A stretch of DNA of 64,000 nucleotides from Oikopleura dioica. Its lineage: Eukaryota > Chordata > Appendicularia > Copelata > Oikopleuridae. Location of the stretch: contig OU015568.1 in NCBI GenBank assembly GCA_907165135.1, forward strand, positions 8,688,501 through 8,752,500, read 5' to 3'. The notes under the pieces were generated by a model. That model saw nothing but the letters and a program-made list of their open reading frames with translations. It was not told the origin of the DNA and made no database searches. Below are positions 21,602-35,100 of the stretch, piece by piece (positions within the stretch are counted from its first letter, which is position 1; every line of letters starts with the position of its first letter). The translations under genes were made by a program, and so were the position numbers.

Positions 21602-24600
21602 TTAAACCTTGATAGTGTCTCGAACAATCTGCTTGTATTCGACCTTGTAGCTGTTGATTTTGGCTCCGCCATCGTCCTCTGGCTTGTTCCATTCAACAGC
21701 AACATATCCATCTCCGACGTCGGTGACGTTGATTCGGCCAACTGGTCCAGGTGGTCCAGAAGCTCGGAAGCTTTCATCAAGAGCGCAAGCTGGGCCTTCG
21801 CCGAATTCGTTGACGGCCTTGACTCGGAAGAAGTATACGAGGCCTCGGACAAGTCCTTCGATTCTGAAGTTCTGTCGGGTGACATTTTCAGCGGCGGTTT
21901 TCCATGCTTTCTTGGTGGATTCCTTCATCTCAATGACATAGTTGCTGACAATAGATCCACCATCGTTGACGGGAGCGTTCCATTGAAGAGTGACGTAGTC
22001 GGTGCTCTTTTCCTTGATGCAGATGTCGGTAGGAGCAGAGGGAGTATCCTGAATGACGACGTTGACGGTAACTTCTTTGGATCCAGCAGAGGAGGAGATG
22101 GTGACAGCGTAAGCGCCGGAGTCGTTTCGGTTGGGCTTCTCAACTTCGAGTCGAGTGCTGCCCATGCCAGATTCGACAAAGACGCGATCTGGGAGTGGCA
22201 TGTTGTCCTTCTTCCAGGAAATGGATGGGGCAGGGTTGCCAGTAACCTTTCCGTTGATACGAAGAGGAACTCCGGCCTTGACCTTGAGAGCCTGCTTGAT
22301 AGAGCAGTCCAAGTCGATCTCGGGAGCGATCATGATGATCTGCGGCTTGTATGGATCGAAGAGAGCAACAGCTTCGGACTCAGCGGTATTGTTGAAAGCA
22401 ATAACTCGGAAGAGATAGTTGTTCAACTCAGAGAGGCCGGGAATGGTGTAGTGAAGGTTGGTGTTGCGGATGATGATCTTCTGGTACTCAGCTTCGACAC
22501 CTTCAGCGGGCTGAATAGCGTACTCAACAGCGTAGCCAATAATATCGCTGCCGCCATCGAAGTTAGGCTTGTTCCAGCCAAGAGTGACAGAAGTGTTGGT
22601 AGAAGTCTCGACGCGAATATTGGTTGGTCCAGATGGTGGATAAATAGGATTGACCATGTGCACATATGGTGATGGATCAGAAGGTTCAGATTGGCCAGCA
22701 GCGTTCTCAGCAATGACTCGGAATTCATAAGATCGCTCCATAGCGAGTCCGGAGATTCGAGTTCGGCATTCGGAGACACGCTTTTTGACGGCTCGCACCC
22801 ATCGCATACCGTCCTTGTCTCGTTTCTCGACGACGTAGTTTTCGATCTCAGCGCCACCAGTTTCGACAGGTCGAGTCCAGGTGAGAGTGAGAGAGCCATC
22901 GACAACATTTGAGGCTTCAGGAGAGCCAGGCTTGCTAGCGGGATCGTATGGGTTCTTGGCCTTGGCGGCCTTGGACTCAATAACTTCACCCTTGCCGTAC
23001 TTGTTGACACCAGCGACTCGGAAGATGTATTCGTTTCCTTCGAAAAGGTTAGCGCACTTGTAGCTGGTAGAAGTGATGTCAGAGCCAACCAAAGTCCAGG
23101 CGAGATGAGATGTCTCTCGTTTTTCAATGGTGTAAGAAGAAACATCAGCTCCGCCATTATCAACTGGCGCGTCCCAGCTCAATCGCATAGTAGTCTTGTT
23201 CATAACCTTGACAGTGAGGTGGTCACATGGTCCAGGTCGGGAAAGAACTCGCACTCGGATCTCGCCATTGTCGATACCGCCAATGTTTCGGGCAGAAACG
23301 CCATAAGTGCCAGTATCAAGTCGGGAAGCTTCCTTGATCTCGATCCAGCTTTCTCGCTCATCGTTTCGGATTCGAACGTTCTTGGTTTCAACAAGATCTT
23401 TGCCATCCTTGGTCCACTTAACTTGAGGAAGAGGAGTTCCTTGGAGATGAACCATGAATTTAAGGCTGTCGCAGGCCTTGGCCATGACAACATCCTTGTA
23501 CTTGGCATCAATCAAGACCTTGGGAGAAGTGATTTCATCCTTAGGCGTGATCTCATCAGAGGACTCGGACCATTCAGAAAGAGTGTTGGCAGCGTTCTTT
23601 GCCTGAACTCTGAATCTGTAGGCAGTGTTTTCTTCGAGGCCAGTGACGTTGAATCGGGTCTCGAGAACGTTGGAGAAGTTACATTTGAGCCATCGGCCCT
23701 TGTTACCTTCTTCTTCCTTTTCAATGGTGTAGCCAGTAATCTTGGCACCGCCATCGTACGCAGGCTTTTCCCAAGCGATCAAAGAAGATGTTCGACCAAG
23801 TTCAAGAAGTTCGGGCTTGCCGCATCGCTCGCATTGATCCTTGCACATGATTCCTTCAGAAGCTTGAGACCACTTAGATCTACCGGCTCGGTTTTCAGCG
23901 CAAACTCGGAACTCGTAAGTAGCACCATCAGCAAGGTTGCTGACTTGAGCTTGGAGAGCCTTGAGTGAGCCTCGAACGGCAGAAGTCCAGACGAGAGCAG
24001 ATCGCTCCTTCTTTTCCAAGAGGTAGCCAGTGATCTTGTCACCACCGTTGTTTGCTGGCTCGTTCCACTTGACCTTGATCCAGTTTCGGCTAGCTTCAAC
24101 GACAGTTGGGGCACTTGGTGCATATGGAGCTCGGAATGGCCACTCAGCCTTCAAGTTCTGAGAGACGAGAGGATCAGATCTACCGAATCGGTTCTCAGCA
24201 AAGACTCGGAACTTGTACTCAGAACCAGCGCGCAAGTTCTTGGCCTTGTAGCAAGCTCGAACAACAGTACCAGCGATTTCAACCCATTGGTCAGAGTCGG
24301 ACTCGCGGCATTGGACGATGTAATTGGCAATCTGAGCGCCGCCATCTTCCTTTGGTGCAGACCAGGTAAGAGTAGCGGAAGTGGTATTGACGTCGCTAAA
24401 CTCAATTGGTCCAACGGGGATAGATGGTCGATCCAAGACGACGAATCGGAGCTTCGATTGTTTCTCACCGGCAGATGATTTAGTAGTAAGAACGAATTCG
24501 TCGGCATCAGATCGGACAGCATCGGCGATCTGGAGTCGAGTGTAGAGAATGCCGTTCTCAGTGAACATCTCTGTGTTTGCTCGCTGAGTTTCTCTCCAGG

Positions 24601-27600
24601 TTCCCTCGGAGTTGTTCCATCGAGTGACTGGAGCTGGCTTACCGATGACTGGGATTCGGAGGTCGACGTTCTCGCCAGCGCGACAAGTGTAGCTGGACAT
24701 GTAAAGTTGACGCATATCCAAATCAGGAGCAATGATGTGGTCCTTGGCGACTTCAGTCAATCGAGTCTCAATAGGCTCAGAAAGGCCGATTGCGTTCTTG
24801 GCCATAACTCGGAAAACGTAACCAGCACCCTCCTTGAGGTTGGTGCAGGTGTAGGTGTTCTTGGTTGTGGTGCCCTGTTCGAGCCAGGTTTCAGCACCAA
24901 CAACAGAGAGGGCCATTTCCACAACGTAACCGGTGACAGCAGATCCTCCATCAGAAAGTGGCTTAGTCCAGGCGATCTGGCCAGTAGATTTGGTCATCTC
25001 GACAACATCGATAGACATTGGCTGATCAGGCTTAGAAGCAATGATCGATGGCTCCTCGGTGACGCCTTCTTTACCATCGCCGTACTTGTTGACACCTCTG
25101 ACTCGGAAGAAATAGCTTTCGCCAGTGATAAGAGATTTGACAACGCACATTTCTCGCTCGCACTTGTCCGTGACAGTAGTCCAAGATTTTTTATCAGCGG
25201 TCTTCTTCTCAACAATGTAGTGAGTGATAGGAGCACAACCGTCATTGGCAGGAGTATCCCAAGTGAGCTTGACATCATCCTTTCCGATATCGGCAACGCG
25301 AACGTTGAGTGGAGCAGATGGCGCATCAATAACTCTGACGGAGACAGCGCCATCTTTAGATCCAGCTGCAGATTCCAAAACAAATTCGTATCGTCCAGAA
25401 TCAAGAACAGTAGCTCGCTCGATAATAAGAGTAGATCGACCCTTCTGAGTGTCGACAACAGCGAGCTCGTTCAAGTCGCCTTCAGCTTTTCTCCAGGTGA
25501 TAGTTGGCTCTGGTCGACCCTTCATCTTCAAGCTGATTCGGAACGTAGCGCCGGCCTTGACCATCATAGTGCGCTGGCATTCGACATCAAGCTCGAACAT
25601 TGGTGGCTCGACAATATCGTCGGCAGTGACCCATCCAGAGTCCTGAGAAGCGTCAGAAGCCCCAACATCATTACAAGCAATAACTCGGAAAGCGATCATC
25701 TTCTGATCAAGTCCAGTGATCTTGTACTCAGTATCTGGAATTGGAAGTGCAGTGACTGGCTGGTAATTGATATCATCAGCAGCAGCGTCTTGAACAGCCA
25801 TTTCGACGATGTAGTTCTTGATTGGAGCACCGCCATCATGAATTGGCTTAGCCCATCGAAGATGGATCATATTCTTGTTAGAGTCAACAATCTTTGGCGA
25901 TCCAGGCTTGGATGGTGGGTAGAGTGGATCCTGAGCAGTTCCGTAGTCAGAAGCTTCAGATACAGCGCCAACACCGGCCTTGTTAATAGCAGAAACGCGG
26001 AATTCGTACTCGTTACCGGCCTGGAGGTGAGCAACACGAAGTCGACACTCGTGGACAGCGCTCTTGTGAGCGCGGACCCAGTTCATGTTCTTCTTGTTAC
26101 GACGCTCAACCTGGTAGCCAGTGATTTGGCTGCCACCATCATGAGTAGGTCTATCCCAAGTGATGGTGATAGAGTCAGACATGGTTGCGGCGATCTTTGG
26201 CTTTCCAGGAGCTCTTGGAACAGTGAAGTCGTTCTTGATGACAACAGCTTCGGATTCTTTAGGATATCCGGTTCCGTATTTGTTTGCGGGACTGACTCGG
26301 AAGATGTACTGGTTATCCTTGATTAATCTTTTGATGGTGCAGTTGGTCTGTCTGCAATCATCATCGACAGTAGTCCAAATAAGTCGGCTTGTTTCTCGCT
26401 TTTCGACAATGTATCGCTGAATTTCGCTGCCACCAGTTTCCTTTGGTGGAGACCACTGAAGTCGGACTCGTTCTTCAGTGACACCGTAGACCTTAACTTG
26501 GTCAACAGCGCCAGGTCGGTCGAGAACGGCAATATGGCAAGACAAGCTAGCAGTTCCGTAGTGGTTGGAAACAGTGCAGTTGTAATCGCCAGCGTGTTTA
26601 AGCTTTGAATCCTTGATCAAGAGCTCAGAGGTCTTGGGGCCGTTGGTGATCTTGACAAAGTCGTTTTCGCGGACATCAGCGTTACCGTGCATCCAGGCAA
26701 CACGTGGGATAGGCTTGCCGCTGATCTTAGCGGTAATCAAGATATCCTGGCCAGCTCGGACAGTGCAGCCCTCAAGAAGAGTCTGATCGAATTCAACAGA
26801 AGCTGGAATGTAGACATCCTTAACGTCGATTTCGACAACTGGCTTGCAAGGCTTGGAAGAGCAGCCAGCAGTGTTGCGAGCGATAACTCGGAAGTCATAG
26901 CAGCAGCCATCGATGAGGTCGGTGACGGTGTAGTGGAGGGTCTGGACGCCGGTGAAGTTGGCCTTCTGCCAGATCTTTCCGGGATGCTTTCGGTATTCGA
27001 TGTCGTAACCAGCAAGTCGGTGACCACCAGTGTACTTAGGGCCAACCCAAGAAAGAGAAACAGTAGAAGCGGTGATGTCATCAACCTTGAGATCATAGGG
27101 CGCATCGCAAGGATCAAGAGCCTTAGCGCACCAAGTTGGATCAGAAGGTTCAGAAGCACCGGCAATGTTGCAAGCACGAACTCGGAACTGATACTCGAGG
27201 CCTTCGATGAGACCGTTGACTCGGCCTTCAGTCGATCTGGTTTCACATCCTTCCTTCCAGAATTGAGAGTTGTTTTCTCTAAATTCAACGATGTAGTGAG
27301 TGACTCGTGAGCCGCCAGATTTTCGTGGAGGGCTGAAGTCGATGGTCATAGATTCCTTGTGAATCTCGCTAATGGCAACATCCTGTGGAGCAGATGGAAC
27401 GGCGAATGGATACTTGGCAAGAGCAGTTTCAGTCACAACAGGGGTAGAAAGACCGATTCGGTTCTCAGCCATGACGCGGAAAGTGTATTCGAGTCCAGCA
27501 ACAAGGCCAGAGATTCGGCAATTAGTTCTGCTGACAGAATTCGACACCAAGTTCCAGTTGCAGGAGTCGTTGTCTCGCTTTTCAACAGTGTAGCCAGAAA

Positions 27601-30600
27601 TATCAGCTCCGCCAGTATCTTTCGGCATATTCCAGTTGAGAAGAGCGAAGTCAGCATTGATTTCGACGATTTCAAGCTTTTCAACAGGCTCAGGTCGTCC
27701 AAGGACAACGATTCGCATCTTAGCAGAAACTTCACCAGCAGAGTTCGAAGCAATCATCTGGTACGAACCAGCATCTTCTTTGTGCACGTTCTTGTTGATA
27801 AACATTGAACACCATGTGGAGTTGTCGATTTCAGTGCGAGAATCCTCCTTGACAGTGACATAGAGATCATCTTCTTCGAGCTTCTTCCATCGAATTTCTG
27901 GCTTAGGCTTACCAGTGAAAGGAATCTTGATCTTCTTGGAAGTTCCCTCTCGAAGATAAACAGTATTGCTTGGGTAGTCAGAAGTATTGACGGTTGGCTT
28001 TTCAGATGGATCTCGGCCAGCGATGATCTTTTCTCGTGGCTCACCGACTCCAGCAATGGATTTGGCCGAGATTCGGACAACATATTCGACGTCCATCTCC
28101 ATACCAGTGCATTTGTAGATGCAGTTCTTCTGGAAGTTGAGCTCGATCCATTTTTCTTTCTTTGCATCAAAGTCGGCCTTTTTGCACCATTCGATGAGAT
28201 ATCCAGTGATTCTAGAGCCGCCATCGTATTCTGGCTTGGCCCAGACAAAGTTGGCAAATGTCTTAGTTGCAGCGGTAATCTCGAATTTTGTGATTGGACC
28301 AGGAGTCTGGCAGACACGGATTGGGCCGATCACAGCGCCAGCACCGACACCATATTCGTTCTCACCAAGAACTCGGAAGTTGTAGTTTCGGCCAAGTTCA
28401 AGTCCAGTGACGTTGATGGAGCACTTGGGATTTTCAGTAGCAAAAGTAGACCAGGCCTTTCGTCCGGAAAGCTGTTTCTCAACGATGTAGTTGCTGACAG
28501 CAGATCCACCATCAATATCGGGAAGCTCCCAGGTAAGTTGTACGGTGTTTGACTTGATATCTTTAACGGCCAAAGCATTAACTGGGCCAGGAGAATCAAG
28601 AACACGAACGTTCACTTGGGCTTGCTTATTGCCAGCATTGTTTTCAACGAGCATGATGTACTTGCCAGTATCATTTCGAGTAGCCTCGGTAATGACAAGA
28701 GAAGCATCCCAATCAGATTGCTTGATTTCAGCACGGTTGAGTGCGATCTCCCCGTCAAGTTTGCTCCAGCTCACCTTGGGTGCAGGGCGAGCAGAAATCT
28801 TTGCGTAGATTCGAATTGGCGCACCTGCTCGGACCATGATTGTTCGCTGGCAAGTGGCGTCGAGCTCGATCTCAGGAACTTCGACGATATCAATTGGAAT
28901 GAAAGGCTCTTCGAGAACGGAGGGTTCAGATTCGCCAGCCTGATTAACAGCAGTAATCTGAGCTCGATATTCTCGGCCGCCAGTAAGACCAGTAACATTG
29001 ACGCTGCAGACCTTAGAAGCGCCAAATTTGACGAATTTTTCTGGGTCTTCTGGCTTGGCAATGTAGACGTTGTAGCCAGTAATTTCTAGACCTCCGTCGT
29101 AGGCGGGCTTAGTCCACTTGATAAAGGCAGATGATCGAGTCATATCGGCGAGCTTGGGGAAGGCTGGTGGTGCTGGTGGATAAGTTGGATCAGCAGCCAC
29201 AACAGATCGAGAAGGTCCAGATGGGTCACCAAGACCAGCGCTGTTTTCAGCAATGACTCGGAATTCGTACTCAGTTCCTTCAGAAAGTCCGCCGCACTTG
29301 TAAGTTCGATCAAGAACAGCTCGTCGGTTGACCTTAGACCACTGGAAGTTCTTAGTCTCACGCTTTTCAACGTAGTAACCGGAAATTGGTTTTCCGCCAT
29401 CATCAGATGGGACCTTCCATGAAAGAGTGACAGTGGAAGCGGTCGAGTTCTGGATCATTGGTGGGTTGCAAGCCTTTGGTGGACCGAAAGGATTCTTAGC
29501 AACAACGGCTTCAGAAATCTTTGGCTGACCAAGACCGAATTTGTTTTCAGCAGTAACTCGGAAGACGTATTCGTGCTGCGCAATCAGCTTGGGCACAGTA
29601 AAGTCAGTCGAGACAATAGCCGAAGAAACAACAACCCAGGTTGGTCGAGAGGTTTCTCGCTTCTCAACAACGTAGTTTGTGACAGCAGAACCACCATCAA
29701 GGGCAGGAGCATCCCAAGAAAGGTTAAGTTTCTCGGCAAAGACTCGAGAGATCTTGATATTTTCTGGAGGACCAGGCTTGTCAAGAATGACAACCTTGAC
29801 CTTCTGAACAGCTTCGCCGGATGGATTCTTAGCAGAAACGACGTAGTCACCACCGCTAGAGAGGTTCACATTCTTGAGAGTGAAGACAGATCGGTTCAAA
29901 GATGTCTTGATGGTCTGGCTTTCACCGAAAGATCCAAGTGGAGCCTCACCCTTCATCCATTTGATTTCAGGCTTTGGCTTGCCCTGGAATTTAGCATCAA
30001 TAACGAGCTCTTCACCAGCTCTGATTTCAAGCTGATTTTTGCTATCAAGTCCAGCAACATCAAGAGATGGAGGAAGAATTTCCTGTCGAACAAGGACTGG
30101 ACCAAGGGACTCAGACCAAGGAGAAACAGTTGCGATAGTCTTGGCGCAGACTCGGAACTCGTACTGAGCACCTTCTTCCAATTCTTTGATAGTGGCGTGG
30201 TTGTTGGGATAGCGTGCATGTGCCTTCTCCCACCAGAGACCATCAGGAAGTTTTCGCATTTCGACCGTGTAGCTGACGACACGAGTACCACCATCTTTTC
30301 GTGGTTCATTCCAGGAGATTTCAGCGTGGCTGTTGGAAACGTCGACAACTTCAAGATTCATTGGTGGATCGCAAGGCTCTCGGATGCAAACAGGCTCAGT
30401 TGGCTTAGACAAAGCTCCCTGTCCGCACTGATTAACAGCAGCAACTCGGAACTGATATTCGAGTGATTCAATGAGAGAAATGTCGTTGAATTCTCGTCGC
30501 TTGATCAGACCCTTGTTGACCTTGTACCAAAGGATAGAGTTAACTTCCTTGCGTTCGATGTTGTAACCCTTGATAGTTGCACCGCCATCATTAGCTGGAG

Positions 30601-32130
30601 CTTCCCAAGACATGAGGCAAGAGTCTCGAGTGATTCGAACGATCTTGAGCGATCTTGGCTCTTCTGGTGGATTGAATTGGTATTTGGCGACCATGTTCTC
30701 GGAGAGAAGCGATTCAGACTGGCCAACCTTGTTTTCAGCTCGAACTCGGAAGATGTACTCAGAGCCCTTGTTGAGTTTGTCAACGCGGTAGACGCATCGG
30801 CTGACAGTGGAAGAAAGAGTCTTCCAGCCAGAAACCTGGACTTCCATAGCCTCAACGATGTATCCATTGATACCGCATCCACCATCATCAGCGGAAGGCT
30901 CCCAGTTAAGAGTGCAAGAGTCGACGGAAACATCAGTGAAGACAATTGGGCCGACTGGAACAGTAGGAGCATCAAGAACAGTGACTTCACACTTGACAGA
31001 AGAAACACCGTGTTTGTTCTTAGCATTGAGCTGGTAGATTCTAGAATCTCCTCGGTTAGACTTCATGCAAAGAATGGTAGCTCGTTTGTTAGTTCGCTGG
31101 GTAGAAAGTCGATCAGTTTCGGCGATTTCTTCCATGGTTTCACCATCGACCCACTGGACGAATGGTTTAGGCTCACCAGAAACGAGAGCGTCAATCTGAA
31201 TTGGCTCGCCAGCTCTGACATGCATTTCCTTGATCATGTTGATAAGGGGCTTCTCAGCAGGCTCCTTGACGGTGATCCATTCAGTTTCTCGTCGAGAACC
31301 GGTAAGAGACTCGTTCTTGGCCTTGATAGCGAACATGTACTTCGAGTTCTCCTCAAGTCCGTGAACAGTGCACTCGGTATCGATGATATCTCGATAAGTT
31401 CTGTAATTGTCAGCATCCTTTGGTCGGATTTCGACAGTGTATCCAGTAATCTTGGATCCACCGGTATCAGCAGGAGCTTCCCAAGTAAGAGTGCATCGGT
31501 CCTTAGCCATTTCGCTAACTTGGAGTCGGCCAACTGGTCCGGGCTCGGTGAGAGGCTTTCGAGCTCGAGTTGCCTTGAGAGTTTCAAAGACAACACCTTC
31601 ACCCCACTTGTTGACAGCGACGATTCGGAAATAGTACTCTTTGCCTTCAAATAGCTTATCGACCTTGACAGACTGTCGGGTGAGCTCGTGATCAACTCGC
31701 GACCAGGTCTTTTGGTCAGACTCACGCTTGTCAAGTCTGTAGTGTGTGATTTCAGCACCACCGTCGTTGTCTGGAGCGCTGAAAGTAATGGAACAACCGT
31801 TTTCAGTGACATCCTTGACGACAACATCTTGGACTTTACCAGGAGTGTCCTGGACAGTAACATTGATGTTGACTGAGGCAGAGCTCTTTTCGTTTGAAAC
31901 CGTAAGAGTGTATCGACCAGAGTCATTTCGATCAGCAGTTGGGATCAAGAGAGAAGTAGAATCAGCCTTGATGTCAACATCAGCTCGTCGGCTGATAGAT
32001 TCGCCAACCTTCGACCATTTGGCAGTTGGAGCAGGTCGACCAGAAAACTTAGCCTGAAGAAGGAGTTGCTGACCAGCTCGAATATAAGTTCGTTGCTGGA
32101 ATTCTCTGGCAATTTCGATCGAGGGCTCGA
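21602..32130 (-). other. TTN: Titin C-zone-like part: three 11-domain super-repeats plus a fragment
   Basis: Each unit opens with an Ig: EPSIEIA (~32130), VPEIELD (~28880), PPMFELD (~25605), APEIDLD (~22330). The spacing is about 3.25-3.28 kb, as expected for 11 domains of about 98 residues. The fourth unit stops inside its second FN3. Confidence 0.85.
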
Positions 32131-35100
32131 TAGAAATGTCTTCGGGCTGGAAGAGCTCTTCGATCTCGGCGTATTCTCCAGTTCCCGCGTTGTTAATGCA
32201 AGCAACTCGGAAGAAATACTTTTCCTCGGGTTTGAGAGAAGCAACGGTGTAGCCACTGACTCGAATAGACGGTTTGATATCGATTCGAGACCACAAGTTG
32301 TAAGCCTTATCCTTTTCTTTGCAGTATTCAAGGACGAATCCGATAAGTGGAGATCCACCATCATAAGCTGGAGCAGCCCAAGAAAGAGATGCAGAAGAGG
32401 CTGATTGATCAACAATCTTAAAGCCTAAAGGGGCTTGTGGCACAACAATAGGATCATGAGGCTTGATTGGCTTGGAAACCATGGATGGCTCGGAAACACC
32501 AACTTCGTTTTCAGCTCGAATTCGGAACTGATACTCGATCTGGTCAGACAGTCCAAGAGCCTTGTATCGTCGGTCAGGAACGGAATGCATGTTGCATGGC
32601 ACCCATCTGACACCCTTCTTTTCTCGTTTTTCGATAAAGTAGCCGAGGATGGATTTGCCACCATCAGATTCTGGCTCAGCCCAGCTAAGCTGAACAAAGT
32701 CCTTGGTGAACTTGGTGATTTCAGGCTGTGGTGGAGCTGAAGGAGGAGAGAAGGGGTTCTTAGCAACCATTGGGCTAGATTCGATGTAGTGAGAAACTCC
32801 CATCTTATTCTGAGCGCGAACTCTGAAGATGTACTCATTTCCTTCAACAAGATGAGGTGCAGTAACGATTGGAACTCGAATAGATTCAGTGACGATGCCC
32901 CAAACCATTCTGTTAGTAGCGGCCTTTTCGATGCAATAGTTGGTGATTGGAGTTCCTCCATCGTCCTTTGGCAAATCCCATGAGAGGGTCATTCTATCCT
33001 TCATGACAGTAATGAATCGAATAGGACCAGTGCAAGGAGCAGGCTTGTCGATAACAGTAATGTTGCAGGTAGCAGTAGCTTCTCCGTACTCGTTGGTAGC
33101 AACGATGTTGTAGTTGCCAGAGTGTTCTCTAGCGCAACCATTGATGACGAGCTCAGTTTCATTTTCTCTGTTGTTAACCGAGCATTTTGGCACTTTGAAC
33201 ATGTCCTTATCGCCGTTCATGATCTTGACATCAGGGTATGGGATTCCAGAGACCTTGGCAAGAAGTTTTAGGGTAGTGCCAGCCTTGACGACCAAGTTGC
33301 CCTTCTCGAGCTTGGTAGCGATCTCGCAAGTTGGTGGAGCGGCGTCATCTTTCATTTCAATAGGGCCGACAGTCACGTGGTCAGAGTTACCAGCCTTGTT
33401 CGTGGCAACGACGGAGAATGTCCAGCTGTCACCTTCGGCAATACCAGAGCTGACCTTGATTCGCTTGGTTTTGAAAGCTTCTCGGTTAACAAGCTCTTCG
33501 AATTCCTTGGAGGCACCCTTCTTTCCGAGAACCTTGTAGTGAGAAATTGGCTCTCCACCATCCCATTCAGGTCGTTCGTAAGTGAACTCGATGAAGTCTT
33601 TGCCTCGAGAGTGAATCTTGACATCTCGAACAGGCATTGGCTTAACGAATGGATCGACCATGCAAGTTGGCTTTTGGTTTCGACGGATGGACCTTGACCG
33701 CACTTGTTTTCGGCAGTAACTCGGAAGAAGTAGTCGTGACCTTCAGAGCCTCGAGCCTTGATCATTCGCTTGGTGCCTTCGGAAGAAACCAAAGACCAGC
33801 CCATGAAGCTGAATCCTGGTTGCTGTGGCTCTCGCATTTCAAGGACGTAGTTGATGACTTCAGTGCCACCTTCATCCTCTGGAGCATCCCAAGAAACGAC
33901 GCAGCCACCCTTGGAAGGATAGCTAGTTCGGATATTTCGGCATGGGCCGGGCTTGTCAAGAATATTGATGGAAATCTTTCCACTAGCCTCGCCAGCTTCG
34001 TTCTTTGCAGTGACAATGTAATCACCAGAATCGGATCGAACAGAGTCCTTCATCTTCATCTCAACACCGAGGGGAGTTTCTTTGAAGAAGAATCGTTCAG
34101 ATTCAATAGGTTTGCCCTTGTAGCTCCAAGTGACTTCTGGCGCGGGTTTGCCTCGGATGATTGCTCCGACCTTGACGATGTTACCGACTCGGTAGTTGTG
34201 GACACCTCGGACACCTTGTTCAACTTCCACCTCGGGCTCGATGAGGATATCTTTGCACTGAACAGTTTCAGAAAGCTCAGCCCACTCAGATTCGCTAAAT
34301 TCAGTGACAGCACAAACTCGAAGTCGGTACTTCTGCTTGTCCTTGAGACCGTTGATTTTGTAGGTGTTAGAGAGAGAAGCGTTCTGATTAGCTCGTTTCC
34401 AGTCTTCCTGTCCATACAGCTGGAGCTCAAGGAAATAACCAAGAATTGGTTTTCCTCCATCCTTGAGTGGCTTGTTCCAAGTAGCGGTGATAGAATTCTT
34501 AGAAACATCAAGAATTTTGATGTTGAATGGAGCGCCTGGAGCAGTAACTGGTCGCTCAGCAGTAAAAACTTCAGAAGGATCAGATGGCTTAGACTTTCCA
34601 CCAGCGTTCTCGGAAGTTACACGGAACTGATATTGTCGTCCGTCGAAAAGTCCCTTCACTCGCATAGTGTTACCAAGAATTGGCTCGTGATTGCACTTGG
34701 CCCACTTGCCAGTTTCCTTGTCGAGTCGCTCAATAGTGTAACCAAGGATTGGGCTTCCACCGTCGGACTCAGGAGTTTTCCAGGTTACAGTGCAAGCAGA
34801 TTCGATGATATCGACAACCTTTGGTGGGAGAGTCTTCTGTGGTGGTTCGAAAGAGTGCTTTGCAATGACAGGCTCAGAAATGAGTGGTTCAGAGACGCCA
34901 TATTTGTTCTCAGCTCGAACTCGGAAGAGATAAGACTTGCCGGCAATAAGTCGGGGGACCTTGATTTTGTTTCGGCTGCCCTTTGAAGAAACCATTGACC
35001 ACTGTTCTTTTGGTGGTGGGAGGCCTTCCTTGACAGGCTTTTGCTGGAGTTTCTCGACGATGTAGTTAGAGATTGTGTTTCCACCATCGTCTTTTGGTGC

